Positions 9,553 to 18,641 of a stretch of 64,000 bases of DNA are shown one piece after another. Both the position numbers and the translations under genes were made by a program. This DNA comes from Chitinophaga polysaccharea (lineage in GTDB: Bacteria > Bacteroidota > Bacteroidia > Chitinophagales > Chitinophagaceae), in contig NZ_VIWO01000004.1 of NCBI RefSeq assembly GCF_007829335.1, forward strand, positions 1 through 64,000, written 5' to 3'. Positions within the stretch are counted from its first letter, which is position 1. Every line of letters begins with the position of its first letter. The notes under the pieces are model-generated. The model was given only the letters and a program-made list of their open reading frames with translations. It did no database searches and was not told the DNA's origin.

Positions 9553-9768
9553 CTAACCGCCTTCTTCTGACACTGCCGCCTGGCTAACACCACTCATCAC
9601 CGTGCCGGCAACAGCAATATAGCCGGCAATTTTTATGATGATGGCGGGGATCGCGGGGATACCCATCAGCGCACCACTAATCGCTGTAAGGATCAAACCT
9701 ATATTGCGCACCTTACTGAAAAAAGGTGGGGTGGATGCAGTGAGTCGTTGTGCAAGTTTCATATACAC
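9553..9768 (-). CDS. Small hydrophobic membrane protein, holin-like
   Basis: 71 residues (or 69 from the second ATG). A basic amphipathic start (KLAQRLTASTPPFFSKVRN) precedes two hydrophobic segments rich in Ala, Ile and Gly (about 24-45 and 47-65). Similar short proteins occur in Bacteroidota genomes next to the family encoded just upstream and resemble phage holins in layout. It is 40 bp downstream of the 251-residue gene and ends before a clear terminator, so the two form an operon. Function unknown. Confidence 0.6.
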   Translation of the reverse strand: MYMKLAQRLTASTPPFFSKVRNIGLILTAISGALMGIPAIPAIIIKIAGYIAVAGTVMSGVSQAAVSEEGG

Positions 9769-9808
9769 AATTTAGCGTTAAGAAATGCCGGTCCATAGAG
9801 GCCGGTGA

Positions 9809-10564
9809 TTACATACCGGAAATGTCTACCAGTGCAAGGGCATTGTAAGTGCCATTTTTAAGGCCATACATAGTCCCGTTAACCTGCTGGTAAAACTCAA
9901 CACCCAGTGCCAGGAACAGCGGTTTGGTGCTATTGGCTGTCACATTTACCGTCAAAGCCATAACAGCAGTAGGTGTCGCATCGATGGGCAGTTCAGGGCT
10001 GGCAGTATTGCCATTCACGAACGTTTCCGCTTCGAAATCAATCTCCGCACCGGCTGCCTGCACCTTGAAATGGGTAGCGCCCATAGGAGCGGCCACCATG
10101 TTCACGGGAACGAACGGCGGAATATCAACCTTCAGGGTGCCCGCAGCGCGATCAATGGCGGTGGTGAATGGAGCGTACAAAGCCCCGGTCAGCCGGCTGT
10201 TATTGTTAAACTCAAAGCCTTTGAGTAACTCAGCCTCTCCATCAATCACATTGCGCAAACCGCGCGCATTGGTGGCATCTGCCTGGATCACCTTTACCAT
10301 TTCGCGGGTCAGGCGCGACGCCATATAGCTGTCTCCGATGTTCAGTAGCATGGCCCGGAAGGCAGTCCGCAACACTTTACTCGCTTTACCCGCACGGCCG
10401 AATTCTGCTCCGTTTTCACGGGTACGGACAAACGCCGGGTCGGTTGCGATCCTGTTGGCGTTCATACTGGTTTTTTCACGTGCCAAGTGTCCGGATTTCG
10501 TCTTGTAAAACGTGATGTTGCCGATTGTTCCTTGCAGGGGAATAATTCCACTTTGTTTTGCCAT
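9809..10564 (-). CDS. Conserved Bacteroidota protein of unknown function (DUF6266-like)
   Basis: 251 residues starting MAKQSGIIPLQGTIGN, followed by a basic segment (YKTKSGHLAREK) and a helical half to about residue 120. The C-terminal half is beta-rich, Ala/Thr-rich and lacks Cys. I know proteins with this G-x-IGN-x-x-FYK opening only as unannotated Bacteroidota families; similarity to DUF6266 is tentative. No signal peptide. Its first codons and upstream region are repeated as a truncated copy at 47998-48211, so the gene family travels with a dispersed repeat. Confidence 0.6.
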   Translation of the reverse strand: MAKQSGIIPLQGTIGNITFYKTKSGHLAREKTSMNANRIATDPAFVRTRENGAEFGRAGKASKVLRTAFRAMLLNIGDSYMASRLTREMVKVIQADATNARGLRNVIDGEAELLKGFEFNNNSRLTGALYAPFTTAIDRAAGTLKVDIPPFVPVNMVAAPMGATHFKVQAAGAEIDFEAETFVNGNTASPELPIDATPTAVMALTVNVTANSTKPLFLALGVEFYQQVNGTMYGLKNGTYNALALVDISGM

Positions 10565-10741
10565 ATAGAAACAATTTAAACAAGAATAGGGCTGTTTACG
10601 TAGCCAAGCCCGTTAGGCTCACATCTGCGCAGGATGTTGTAACTTTATTGGTAACCACTCCAAACATAAGCTGGTATTTTTGTTCAAAGAAATTTCCATT
10701 CGGATTGGCTCATTTTAATATGGAATTGTATTTGGCAGGGT
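10527..10741. repeat. Dispersed repeat R1, copy 1
   Basis: The start of the 251-residue gene and its upstream region are found again, strongly conserved, at 47998-48211. The part from about 10650 is also present at 53458-53545. Copies 1 and 3 stay alignable (about 70-75% by eye) through 10742-11050 and 53546-53860 into the immunity-type paralogues, so the repeated unit includes that gene. Confidence 0.8.
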
Positions 10742-10928
10742 AGTAGTTGAAACAAGAAATGGCAGCGAATGTGAGGTGTATGTTATAGAGCAAGTTATAA
10801 GAGTTGGACGAATTTTAGATAATTGATGGACACAATAGCCGTACCGGTTGAAATTTGCTGCAACCATAAGTCATATCAAAAGTATGTTTAGAGTATAGAT
10901 ATTCCACTAATGCGTTGCCATGATACTG

Positions 10929-11117
10929 CTATGTCCAGTAAATTCTTCTCATTTCCCAGGTTCTGATGATTACTTCCACGTACTCATCATCTGGGTGACG
11001 ATGTTCTCTCCTGAGAATCTCCCAATCACCTGAAAAAGTTTCACTTATTGGGTCATAATACGCGTAATAGCTCTGGTTTGTTTGATGATACCTGTAGGCC
11101 CATATATTCAATCTCAA
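10929..11117 (-). pseudogene. Truncated copy of the three-member immunity-type family
   Basis: Only the C-terminal about 45 residues match the genes at 5746-6177 and 53736-54179: YYDPISETFSGDWE, REHRHPDDEYVEV and TWEMRRIY. The upstream part has been replaced, and an unrelated minus-strand stretch of about 43 codons (11183-11052) occupies its place. Remnant. Confidence 0.7.
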
Positions 11118-11195
11118 ATTCTACCTGTGGATGCTCGTTAATATACGAAGAAATAGGTATATTTATCTTTTCAGTTAATCCCATATTGGAAATTC

Positions 11196-11672
11196 ATGGA
11201 AGACAATATCGACTTTTCATTCATCCTGGACAAACACGGTTGGAGTACTTTTTTAATTAGTATAAAGGGGGCGATTCATCAAATAGGAATTTCTAGTGTG
11301 CTTAGCGATCCAATGTATGATATTACCAGCCTATTACTTGCTTTACTCAATAATGAAGACAAGGTGGAAATGCAGTGGTTTGAGGAACCGGGCTGGAGTA
11401 TTTTTCGAGTTATCAGGGATAAGACGCAGCGACATATTCTTTCTGTGGAAATTGGCAACGCAACTGACCAGTACGGCAGCGAGTATGAAAAGGTGGTAGG
11501 TTTTAGCATTAAGCAAAAGCAATTTTTAATCATAATGTTTTACCAGCTAAAGAAAAGTTATCATTTGCTCATGGAAAAAAGCTTTGCAAAGGATAGGCAG
11601 GGTGAATTTCCTTATGATCGATATAAAAAGCTAGTTGAAAAGATTGAAGTTACTTGTCCTGGTATTTTGTAG
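11196..11672 (+). CDS. Unknown cytoplasmic protein, candidate orphan immunity protein
   Basis: 158 residues, no signal, acidic and aromatic, with a GWSTF..GWSIF pattern and a helical C-terminus. The size, the AT-rich composition and the position between two remnants fit the many unclassified immunity families. I do not recognise it. It ends 40 bp before the second copy of the long repeat. Confidence 0.5.
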   Translation: MEDNIDFSFILDKHGWSTFLISIKGAIHQIGISSVLSDPMYDITSLLLALLNNEDKVEMQWFEEPGWSIFRVIRDKTQRHILSVEIGNATDQYGSEYEKVVGFSIKQKQFLIIMFYQLKKSYHLLMEKSFAKDRQGEFPYDRYKKLVEKIEVTCPGIL

Positions 11673-11785
11673 GCTTTATTTGGCACAGTAACCTGTGAAG
11701 GATTGGCAATACATAGGCATACTGACAGAAATCATATTTATAATTAAAGATCTTCGGAGTTTAAAGTATTTTAAATAGAATAACT

Positions 11786-12283
11786 ATGGCTATTTCCCTT
11801 TTGGTAGGGCCCAGTGGTGTGGGTAAAACCACTGCCTGTGGTATTGTAGCAAAGGAGAGCAGCATTAAGGTCATTGACCTTGATGAATTTTTAAGACAGA
11901 AAATCGGTGTAAAATCTCTTTCTGCTCACTTGGCGGAAGTAGGAGACGAGCAATTTTTTACATTGTCCAAAGAAGGTATCGAAGAAATTGAGAAGGATGC
12001 TTCTTCTGATTTAATAATTGTTGTTGGTGCTGGGTCTATTAATCTTCCAGTCAGCCATAGTTGGAACCAGTCTAAAAATCTTCTCGCATTAGTAGGAGAT
12101 CCTCAGGTAATTTATGAAAGAGGCAACAGACAAAAACATCATCCATCAATCAGCGGGTTTATTAAAACAGAGTTTAATGAAGCTAGGAGATGTTTGTACA
12201 AAAATGCAGGCTCGATGATTGACGTTACTTTTAAAACTCCTAAGGCGGTAGCCGATGAAATAATTAGGATAATAAAGGGATAA
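11786..12283 (+). CDS. Shikimate-kinase-like P-loop kinase (copy B)
   Basis: Same 165-residue protein as at 3966-4463, with Asn at 94 and Lys at 153. Walker A (8-15), the DLD pair (31-33) and the Gly loop (79-84) are intact, so both copies could be active. It has the identical 74-bp leader. Evidence for function is as for copy A: family membership from motifs, role unknown. Confidence 0.7.
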   Translation: MAISLLVGPSGVGKTTACGIVAKESSIKVIDLDEFLRQKIGVKSLSAHLAEVGDEQFFTLSKEGIEEIEKDASSDLIIVVGAGSINLPVSHSWNQSKNLLALVGDPQVIYERGNRQKHHPSISGFIKTEFNEARRCLYKNAGSMIDVTFKTPKAVADEIIRIIKG

Positions 12284-12533
12284 CGGGCTGTAGAAAATAG
12301 AAAATCAACGGTGGTCTTCCGGGCTTAAAGATCTGGACTTGGTAGATTATGGGGGCAATACCTAAATGGTGAAGCTGAATATCAGAAGGCAGGATTTTAC
12401 CGATTCCCCCGAAGACTTATATCCCTGTAAATAACGGAAGTAACGCTCTTTTGATATATTCCTGGCGAGATGGAAATATGCTTTAAAGCAGCTATCTTTA
12501 ATATCCTCGCCAACATTATGAATATAAAGGAAA

Positions 12534-12788
12534 TTAATGGACGGTATTCCTATCGCGGCTTATCTGAAGTCCCCATTTTTTTGTTAATGCAATGGGCATG
12601 TCTTTGTAGTTTGACCAGTAGATCTGGCCGGATGGGATGTCAATAATTTTAAGTTTATCTTTTTGAAACCTACTTTTCTGTAGTCCTAAATTTCCATATT
12701 GTAAACTGTCCACATATAGATACTCATTGGAGTTTTCAGCAATCAGGGCTTGGAATCTTTCCAATGTCTGTGGGTTAATGTAATCCAC
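12534..12788 (-). pseudogene. 3' fragment of the LRR gene
   Basis: The duplication boundary at 12789 leaves only the last about 84 codons of the LRR protein's non-repeat C-terminal domain (YINPQTLERFQALIAENSNEY). No LRR unit remains. One substitution relative to copy A changes Phe to Ser. Confidence 0.85.
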
Positions 12789-12832
12789 ATGTAAAAGTCA
12801 AATTAGTGAATGCTCCAGGGAACTATCCGGAG

Positions 12833-13269
12833 TTAATAGGTGAATTTTATGACAAGCTTTCCTTGAAAAATAAAACCACTACCGATCTTGACTTCACTGT
12901 AAACCTCCCCCAGACGCAGGGATAGCTGATAAGATTTATGGATAAGAGGATAATGACTAAATAAAAGTTCGGCTTTCTGCTGCTGTTCTCTGGTCCATAG
13001 TCTGGGATGTTTAAACAGCAAATATCTGCTTCTGGCCAACAGCTGCTTCGCTGTGTCGCCATTGGAGAGCCTGGCAGGTTCATACTTCACTGCTGCCCGT
13101 TTCGCTTGCTCATACTCCTGATTTTCCTGTTCCAGCGCCTCCCAGCGATGTTTAATTCTGATTTCCTGCACTGCGTCAAAAGCCAGGTGTTGCACATGGA
13201 AGCGATCTATCACCCTATGGGCGTTGGCGAAACAGGCTTTAACGGCACTAAACAGTTTGCTTTCTGAAT
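12833..13269 (-). pseudogene. ISL3-family transposase fragment
   Basis: The minus strand encodes ANAHRVIDRFHVQHLAFDAV, then QEIRIKHRWEALEQEN and KQLLARSRYLLFKHP, typical of the middle of ISL3-type (DDE_Tnp_ISL3) transposases. The frame stays open upstream of the internal ATG to about 13269, where it abuts a methyltransferase scrap. Both ends of the gene and the terminal repeats are missing. Confidence 0.8.
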
Positions 13270-13576
13270 GATATACCGAAAGCTTTTTCAGAAGTGTATC
13301 GCATTTTAAAGTCCGGGGGGATATTTGTCATTGGCCTGATGGACAGCACCAGTGAACTTGGGGAAAGATATATGCAACAGAAAGAAAGTAATAAATTTTA
13401 CAGAAATGCTTATTTTCATTCCACAAAAGAAATTATGCAACTTTTGTCTAATGCGCGTTTTGGTGATTTTTCATTCTGGCAAACACTAATAAAGCCGGAA
13501 GAAAATAGCTAAAACTGGGTTATGGCAGAGGAAGCTTTATTGTCATAAAATCAGTTAAAAATAAAAACATTGCACT
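13268..13576 (+). pseudogene. Class I SAM methyltransferase, C-terminal remnant
   Basis: From 13268 the frame reads NDIPKAFSEVYRILKSGG, then IFVIGLMD and RYMQQKESNKFYRNAYFHS, the post-Rossmann part of class I methyltransferases (YRVLKPGG motif). It lacks the SAM-binding N-terminus and breaks near 13510; a shifted frame continues GYGRGSFIVIKS to the end. Joined directly to the transposase scrap. Confidence 0.65.
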
Positions 13577-13813
13577 ATGATGAATAATCCCTGGGTATGG
13601 ATGAGTTGGGGAATGTGGATCATTCCTGCCATCATAATTGTCATATTATGGAAACTGAGCAGTAATAATCAGGTTACACATCATCATCACTATCATCCGG
13701 ATAATAATGATAAAAAAGAAACTCATGAAACTCCATTGGATATTTTAAAAAAGCGGTACGCCAAAGGTGAGATTACAAAAGATCAGATGGAAGAAATGAA
13801 AAAAAATATCTGA
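13577..13813 (+). CDS. SHOCT-domain membrane protein
   Basis: 78 residues: a Trp-rich membrane segment at about 5-27 (WVWMSWGMWIIPAIIIVIL), a His-rich linker (HHHHYH) that could bind metal, and a C-terminal SHOCT motif (PLDILKKRYAKGEITKDQ). SHOCT proteins are small Bacteroidota/Firmicutes membrane proteins of unknown function. It lies in a run of remnants (methyltransferase, MAT, DsrE), but is itself intact. Confidence 0.8.
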   Translation: MMNNPWVWMSWGMWIIPAIIIVILWKLSSNNQVTHHHHYHPDNNDKKETHETPLDILKKRYAKGEITKDQMEEMKKNI

Positions 13814-13892
13814 TGAAAAGATAGCTTCAAAGAAAGTACAATGGAGGAACGATCAAAGTAATCATGGTTATTCCGGATAAACAGAAAAAAAA

Positions 13893-14331
13893 GTGAACAA
13901 TAATATTTACATACATCCTTGTTCGCCTGCTACTGGTATTGAAATAGCTGAACGAAAAGGGATAGGGCATCGATGATGGCCAGGTAGGCAGGGGAAACAG
14001 ACTTGACGGGTTAATTACCCCATATAGGCCCGTGAGCCTTGAAGTATCAGCAGGCAAAAACCAAATCGGCCATGTTGGAAAAATATACAGCCTGTTTGCT
14101 TTTGAGTTAAGCAAAGCTAATGTGACAAATGCTTTGGCTGAAGAAGCAAGTGTTTACATTGTTTCTCAAATTGGAAAGCCAATTAACCAGCCGCAATTGC
14201 TTGATATCAGATTGAAAAATCAATCTGCTCATAATACAGCGATAGAGGAATTCGTACAGGCTAAACTTGATTGTTTGCCGACACTCTGGAAAATAATAAT
14301 CAACTCTAAAAAGAATTATGTAGCAATTTAA
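13893..14331 (+). pseudogene. Archaeal-type methionine adenosyltransferase remnant
   Basis: GTG at 13893 opens 27 codons ending EIAERKGIGH, the N-terminus of archaeal-type S-adenosylmethionine synthetases, then a stop. From about 14005 another frame gives NGLITPYRP, and 14032-14331 gives SLEVSAGKNQIGHVGKIYS and SQIGKPINQPQ, the family's C-terminal catalytic region. About 250 central residues are deleted. This form of the enzyme is found in archaea and in scattered bacterial islands. Confidence 0.7.
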
Positions 14332-14342
14332 AATACCGTAAG

Positions 14343-14429
14343 ATGAAAATTTTATTGCTTATCAATGATGCTCCTTATGGAAGTGAGAAAAGCTTACAAT
14401 GCTCATTAACGATTATTAGATATTTTTAA
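14343..14429 (+). pseudogene. DsrE-family protein, N-terminal remnant
   Basis: 28 codons beginning MKILLLINDAPYGSEKS, the N-terminal strand and loop of DsrE/DsrF-like proteins, then a frameshift and stop. It follows the adenosyltransferase remnant by 11 bp, so both probably came from one island. Confidence 0.55.
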
Positions 14430-15076
14430 CCGTTACGTTTTAATGGGACGCTTTCACCACAGAGCCGACTTTGTTATTGTATCTCATCGGCAGATATGAA
14501 ATGAACTCATAAATACAAGCAATTTTTGATTGGCATTCTGGTAATGATGTCTGTGCAACCAGGTCCAGGTATTGTGATCACAAACTTATCTACTTAAGAT
14601 ACTTGCTGGCTAAGCTCTATCTTGATAGGAAGGAGGCAACAGGCATTATAAAATAACAGTTCTGCAATTGCTGGATAAGTTCATTTTGTTCGGCGTGTAT
14701 GCAGGCTTTCAATGTCTAATTGACACTAGTGGAATTAACATTTCTATAACAAACGGGATAGAATATATTTCGACCGCAAGTATTATCATTGCAGTCTTAT
14801 AGATTAGCAGACTATCGAGAATGTCTGTAAACCTTTACCAAAGAAGAACTAAAAAATTAAATACTGTAGCATGTTGGACCCGGTTTAGCCCCCGAATCTT
14901 CGTAATAATTATTGAAGCAATAACCTTAATACTTGTGGAATGTCCTTAATGTACCTGGGAAATGCAGCCCGTAATAATTTCTATGTGATAAAATCCCTTG
15001 ACATCTTTGCCGGTTAAATCCGGCTAAGATCTGGTTTCCGTCCAGTTTTCCATCATTAACCGCAATTCATAATTTG
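14430..15076. other. Intergenic region upstream of the large operon
   Basis: No gene found in either strand; the frames are short and stop-rich. The last 100 bp should hold the promoter of the 23-kb operon. A TTGACA at 14998 and a short inverted repeat (CCGG..CCGG, 15010-15023) are seen, but no motif is convincing. Confidence 0.4.
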
Positions 15077-17470
15077 ATGAAAGCATTCATCATACAGCTA
15101 TTTGTATGCGTTTCGCTTACAGGTGTTCTGCATGCCCAGCAACGGCGTGATAGTAGTGCTATTATTCACTCGAATGATAGCATGTGTAATTGTAGTGTGT
15201 GTAGAGGGAAGCTGAAACATCAGATTGATACCGGCTATTACTATGGATTATCTATCTGTAAATCTGTTAAGGTATTACCGCTGCTCTTATTTTCACAGGG
15301 TAATGATACGGTCAGCGTCGTCAGGGAAAGGACGCGGAAAGCTGCCAGGCCTGTTATACCAGCTGTTGCCAAACCTTTTTTAACAATACATGGTAACGTC
15401 ATGTATGATTTGTATTATCGATCAAACCTGGATACGCCTTTCGTAGAAAAGGATGTTTATCAACATACGCTGCAAACCTATCTTGATGTTACTGTCAAAG
15501 ACCAATATCCGATGCGTATTGCATTTACCACAAGTATTGGTAATTCCGATTTTTTCAGAAATATTACCGGCGTTAACCTACAGTATACAAACCGGGACTT
15601 CAAACAATCATTATTAAATAAGGCGCAAAGCTGGGAGTCTTCACAGATGAAGCTATTGGCTGAGTTACAGTCTATACGGGAGCAGGCAGACGAAAAAATT
15701 CGCCAGGTTAACCAGTTGAAAAATGCAATGGCCGCGCCGTCCCGCTTGCAAAAAATGGTGGAAGAAAACGAACGTGAGTTATATGGAAGAATACGGGATT
15801 CATTGGTGAAAAATAATAGGGAAATAGATACAAGCCTCCGTATAAGGGAAATTTCAATAACAGGTAATAGGCACCTTTACAAACCTAAAATAAAGGATTT
15901 GATAACATGGCAGAAAAATGAATTGAGTGCTGCCGATACCGTTAGTACTAAGCTTTCCGATGTAAACGACAGAACACAGAGAAGGATTGACTCCCTGAAG
16001 GAAGATTTGGCGAAGCTAGAACATCTATATGAAAAGAAGCGGCAAAAAGTCAACACTGCCAAAACTCATTTAGTGGATGTACTAATGAATAGCAGGAGCA
16101 ATAAAGAATTGGCAGATGAGCTGGGAGCTATGAATTTACCCGATAGCATTTTACCCAAAGGGTATCGGAATCTGCTGGCTATCAGATCAATCGGCCTTGG
16201 AAGGACGTTGGTTGATTATTCGGAGTTAACTGCTAAAGATATCAGTATTACGGGCGTACAGGCAGAATATAATCCTTCCTGGTACCTGGCATTTGCCACC
16301 GGGGCGGTGGATTACCGTTTCCGTGATTTCGTAATAGGAACGAACCGAACGAAACAATACTTGAACCTGGTGCGGGTGGGAGCAGGTATGAAAGAAGGGA
16401 ACAACGTGATCCTTACCTATTATACCGGGAAGAAGCAATTGTACAACTTCAGCTCTGCTGGCACCGTCAATAACACGGAATGGTCTCCAGATTATAATAT
16501 TATGGGGCTGTCTTTGGAGGGAAGGTGGCAGATAAATCCCAACAACTATGTGGTGGGCGAGGTGGCTAAATCGTCTATACCATATTATGCCGCTGCGTCA
16601 AAAGGACAGAAAGGTTTCAGCAGCATGTTTGGTTTTGGTGATCGTTCCAATGAGGCCTGGTCTGTAAAGGCATTTTCCTTCATTCCTCGTACAGCAACCA
16701 GTATTAATGGCGTATATAAATCAATGGGAGCGAATTTTCAATCCTTCAGTTTATATACGACTGGATCTTCGCAAAGTTCCTGGTCATTAAGGATCGATCA
16801 GCCCTTTTGGCGCCGGCAACTTTCCATTGCTGTCGCCCTCAGAAAGAATGATTTTCAAAATACCTATCAATACCTGGATTTTCATAGTAACACCGTTTAT
16901 AAAAGCATCCAGGCAACATTGCGGATAAAGAAGTGGCCGGTGATCTCTGTAGGGTATTATCCCAGCTCACAGTTGACAAAGCTGAGTGAAGATCATTATG
17001 TGGAAAACCGGTTTTATACATTTACAGGTACCGCCAGCCATCTTTACAGGTATCATGGTATTATGATGAACACCATTTTTTCATTTACGCAGTTTTACAA
17101 CAGGCAAACCGATAGCAATTTCGTCTATTTCAATACCAGGAATGTAATGTTCAATCATACTGTACTCTTAAACAGGTTTACACTTAATACAGTGCTGTCA
17201 GCCGCAAAGAGCAGTGACTATACACTGTATAATGCAGATGGAAATCTTCAGTTTAAAGTGAATAAATGGCTCGAGATGGGCGGGGGGGTGAAGTATAACA
17301 GACAGACGGTATATGGGTTGCAGCAGATCGGGTATTCAGCTAACTCGCGCATGCGTATACCCTATTTCGGAGAGCTTTCGCTTTTCGCAGATAAAGGATT
17401 TATACCTGGCGCAAATAAAAGATTGACATCTAACAACGTAGGGAGGATCACCTATACAAAAATATTTTAA
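15077..17470 (+). CDS. Probable outer-membrane beta-barrel protein with coiled-coil insert
   Basis: ATG at 15077 is preferred over TTG at 15074. 797 residues: signal peptide (to about 21, VLHAQ), a Cys-rich patch (CNCSVCRGK at about 37-45), strands from about 110, a coiled-coil-like segment at about 175-340 rich in Glu, Lys and Arg, then about 400 residues of alternating amphipathic strands ending KIF with a terminal aromatic, as in outer-membrane barrels. First gene of the operon that ends with the RHS toxin, 2 bp before the next gene. Inference: outer-membrane component that exports or anchors the RHS proteins. No characterised family recognised. Confidence 0.65.
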   Translation: MKAFIIQLFVCVSLTGVLHAQQRRDSSAIIHSNDSMCNCSVCRGKLKHQIDTGYYYGLSICKSVKVLPLLLFSQGNDTVSVVRERTRKAARPVIPAVAKPFLTIHGNVMYDLYYRSNLDTPFVEKDVYQHTLQTYLDVTVKDQYPMRIAFTTSIGNSDFFRNITGVNLQYTNRDFKQSLLNKAQSWESSQMKLLAELQSIREQADEKIRQVNQLKNAMAAPSRLQKMVEENERELYGRIRDSLVKNNREIDTSLRIREISITGNRHLYKPKIKDLITWQKNELSAADTVSTKLSDVNDRTQRRIDSLKEDLAKLEHLYEKKRQKVNTAKTHLVDVLMNSRSNKELADELGAMNLPDSILPKGYRNLLAIRSIGLGRTLVDYSELTAKDISITGVQAEYNPSWYLAFATGAVDYRFRDFVIGTNRTKQYLNLVRVGAGMKEGNNVILTYYTGKKQLYNFSSAGTVNNTEWSPDYNIMGLSLEGRWQINPNNYVVGEVAKSSIPYYAAASKGQKGFSSMFGFGDRSNEAWSVKAFSFIPRTATSINGVYKSMGANFQSFSLYTTGSSQSSWSLRIDQPFWRRQLSIAVALRKNDFQNTYQYLDFHSNTVYKSIQATLRIKKWPVISVGYYPSSQLTKLSEDHYVENRFYTFTGTASHLYRYHGIMMNTIFSFTQFYNRQTDSNFVYFNTRNVMFNHTVLLNRFTLNTVLSAAKSSDYTLYNADGNLQFKVNKWLEMGGGVKYNRQTVYGLQQIGYSANSRMRIPYFGELSLFADKGFIPGANKRLTSNNVGRITYTKIF

Positions 17471-17472
17471 AC

Positions 17473-18591
17473 ATGAAACGCATGAGGTATTTACTTTGGC
17501 TACCATTGATGTTTGGGATGGCATTGCAGGTAAAAGGACAGGTAAGTATGACCGTACAGCTTCCACCTGCGGGTATATTGCAGAAAACGCAACTATGGAA
17601 CATTGTGCTGGTATCTGTCTCTGAGAGGCCGGAGAATGTCAGGGTAATGTTGCGTTTGTCGGATTTGCGCACCAATCAGCCTTTGTTAACTGGTATTTCA
17701 CGTAATATTACCCTGAACAAGGGAGCCAGGCTACTGCAGATGCAGGACGTAGAACCTGTGCAATATGAATATATTTCGCGCATCGTTGACCCAGGGGTAA
17801 ATGGATTTTTTACAGCGGGTAACTATCTGGCTTGCTACAGCATTGTTGCTGAGGTGGCGGATAAAAAGGCAACAGTGGGGGAAGACTGTGTTTCCTTCAC
17901 TGTGGAGCCGGCCAGCCCTGCCTTATTGAATATGCCTGCCAATGGAAGTATATTGGAAACAACCTTACCCCAGTTTAGCTGGTTGCCGCCAGCGCCAGTC
18001 AGTATATTTAATGACCTGAACTATGATCTTACACTGGTAGAAATGAAACCCTCACAATCCGCTGCTGAAGCCGTACAGCAAAATATTCCTGTGTACCGGT
18101 CAAATTACAATAAATATCTTTTTGCAAATTATCCTGCCTCTGCCCCCAGGCTGGATACGGGTAAACAATATGCCTGGACAATAACCGTCAGGAATGGGGC
18201 GCAGTTGGCGGGACAGACGGAAGTCTGGACTTTCCGCCTGAAAGGCCTCCCAATGAAACAAGCGGAAAATGAAAGTGCTTACCTCCAGTTGAAAAAAGAA
18301 CTGGATGCCTCAATTGTCACTAGTGGTGGTAATACACTCCATTTCAACTATCGTAATGAACCCGGAGATAGCGTGGTTACATGTGAGGTGCTTGCATTGG
18401 ATAATAACAGTGTGCTGGTATTTAAGAATACGTTAGCCGTCCGGCCAGGCGAGAATTTGATAAGACTACCGCTGGGTGGCAAAACGCACCTGGAAGAAGG
18501 GCGGCACTATTTGCTCCGCCTGACTAATTCCAGGCGGGAATACTGGTATCTGCAGTTTATTTATTCGAAACCGGAAAACCGCGGGAACTGA
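17473..18591 (+). CDS. Periplasmic protein with Ig/FN3-like domains
   Basis: 372 residues, signal peptide to about 22 (ALQVKG). Residues about 25-150 are a beta-rich domain; 153-258 is a second one with SWLPPAPVSIFNDLNYDL and YAWTITV, which recalls the FN3-like domain of Bacteroidota surface proteins; 290-365 is a third. Starts 2 bp after the barrel gene and ends 50 bp before the PA14 protein. Probably a periplasmic or surface adaptor; function inferred only from position. Confidence 0.65.
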   Translation: MKRMRYLLWLPLMFGMALQVKGQVSMTVQLPPAGILQKTQLWNIVLVSVSERPENVRVMLRLSDLRTNQPLLTGISRNITLNKGARLLQMQDVEPVQYEYISRIVDPGVNGFFTAGNYLACYSIVAEVADKKATVGEDCVSFTVEPASPALLNMPANGSILETTLPQFSWLPPAPVSIFNDLNYDLTLVEMKPSQSAAEAVQQNIPVYRSNYNKYLFANYPASAPRLDTGKQYAWTITVRNGAQLAGQTEVWTFRLKGLPMKQAENESAYLQLKKELDASIVTSGGNTLHFNYRNEPGDSVVTCEVLALDNNSVLVFKNTLAVRPGENLIRLPLGGKTHLEEGRHYLLRLTNSRREYWYLQFIYSKPENRGN

Positions 18592-18641
18592 ATTGGCACT
18601 ATTGACAGATATAATGATCCCTGATTTTAAATTAAAATGAT

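Larger units (their letters stand above)
11712..12789. repeat. Long direct repeat, copy B (1,078 bp)
   Basis: Copy of 3892-4969 with five substitutions (12065, 12242, 12422, 12473, 12730). All three inside coding sequence change the amino acid. Both ends are abrupt, with unrelated flanks. The 3' end cuts the LRR gene. I see no terminal inverted repeats and no transposase in the unit. Confidence 0.97.

Noticed and set aside
10558..10743. Plus-strand small protein in repeat R1, repeated at 48029
   Set aside because: Repetition is explained by the dispersed DNA repeat; the two frames diverge by frame changes at the end and have no ribosome-binding site.
14032..14331. An intact 99-residue gene
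   Set aside because: It is the C-terminal part of a methionine adenosyltransferase whose N-terminus lies upstream in another frame with the middle deleted.
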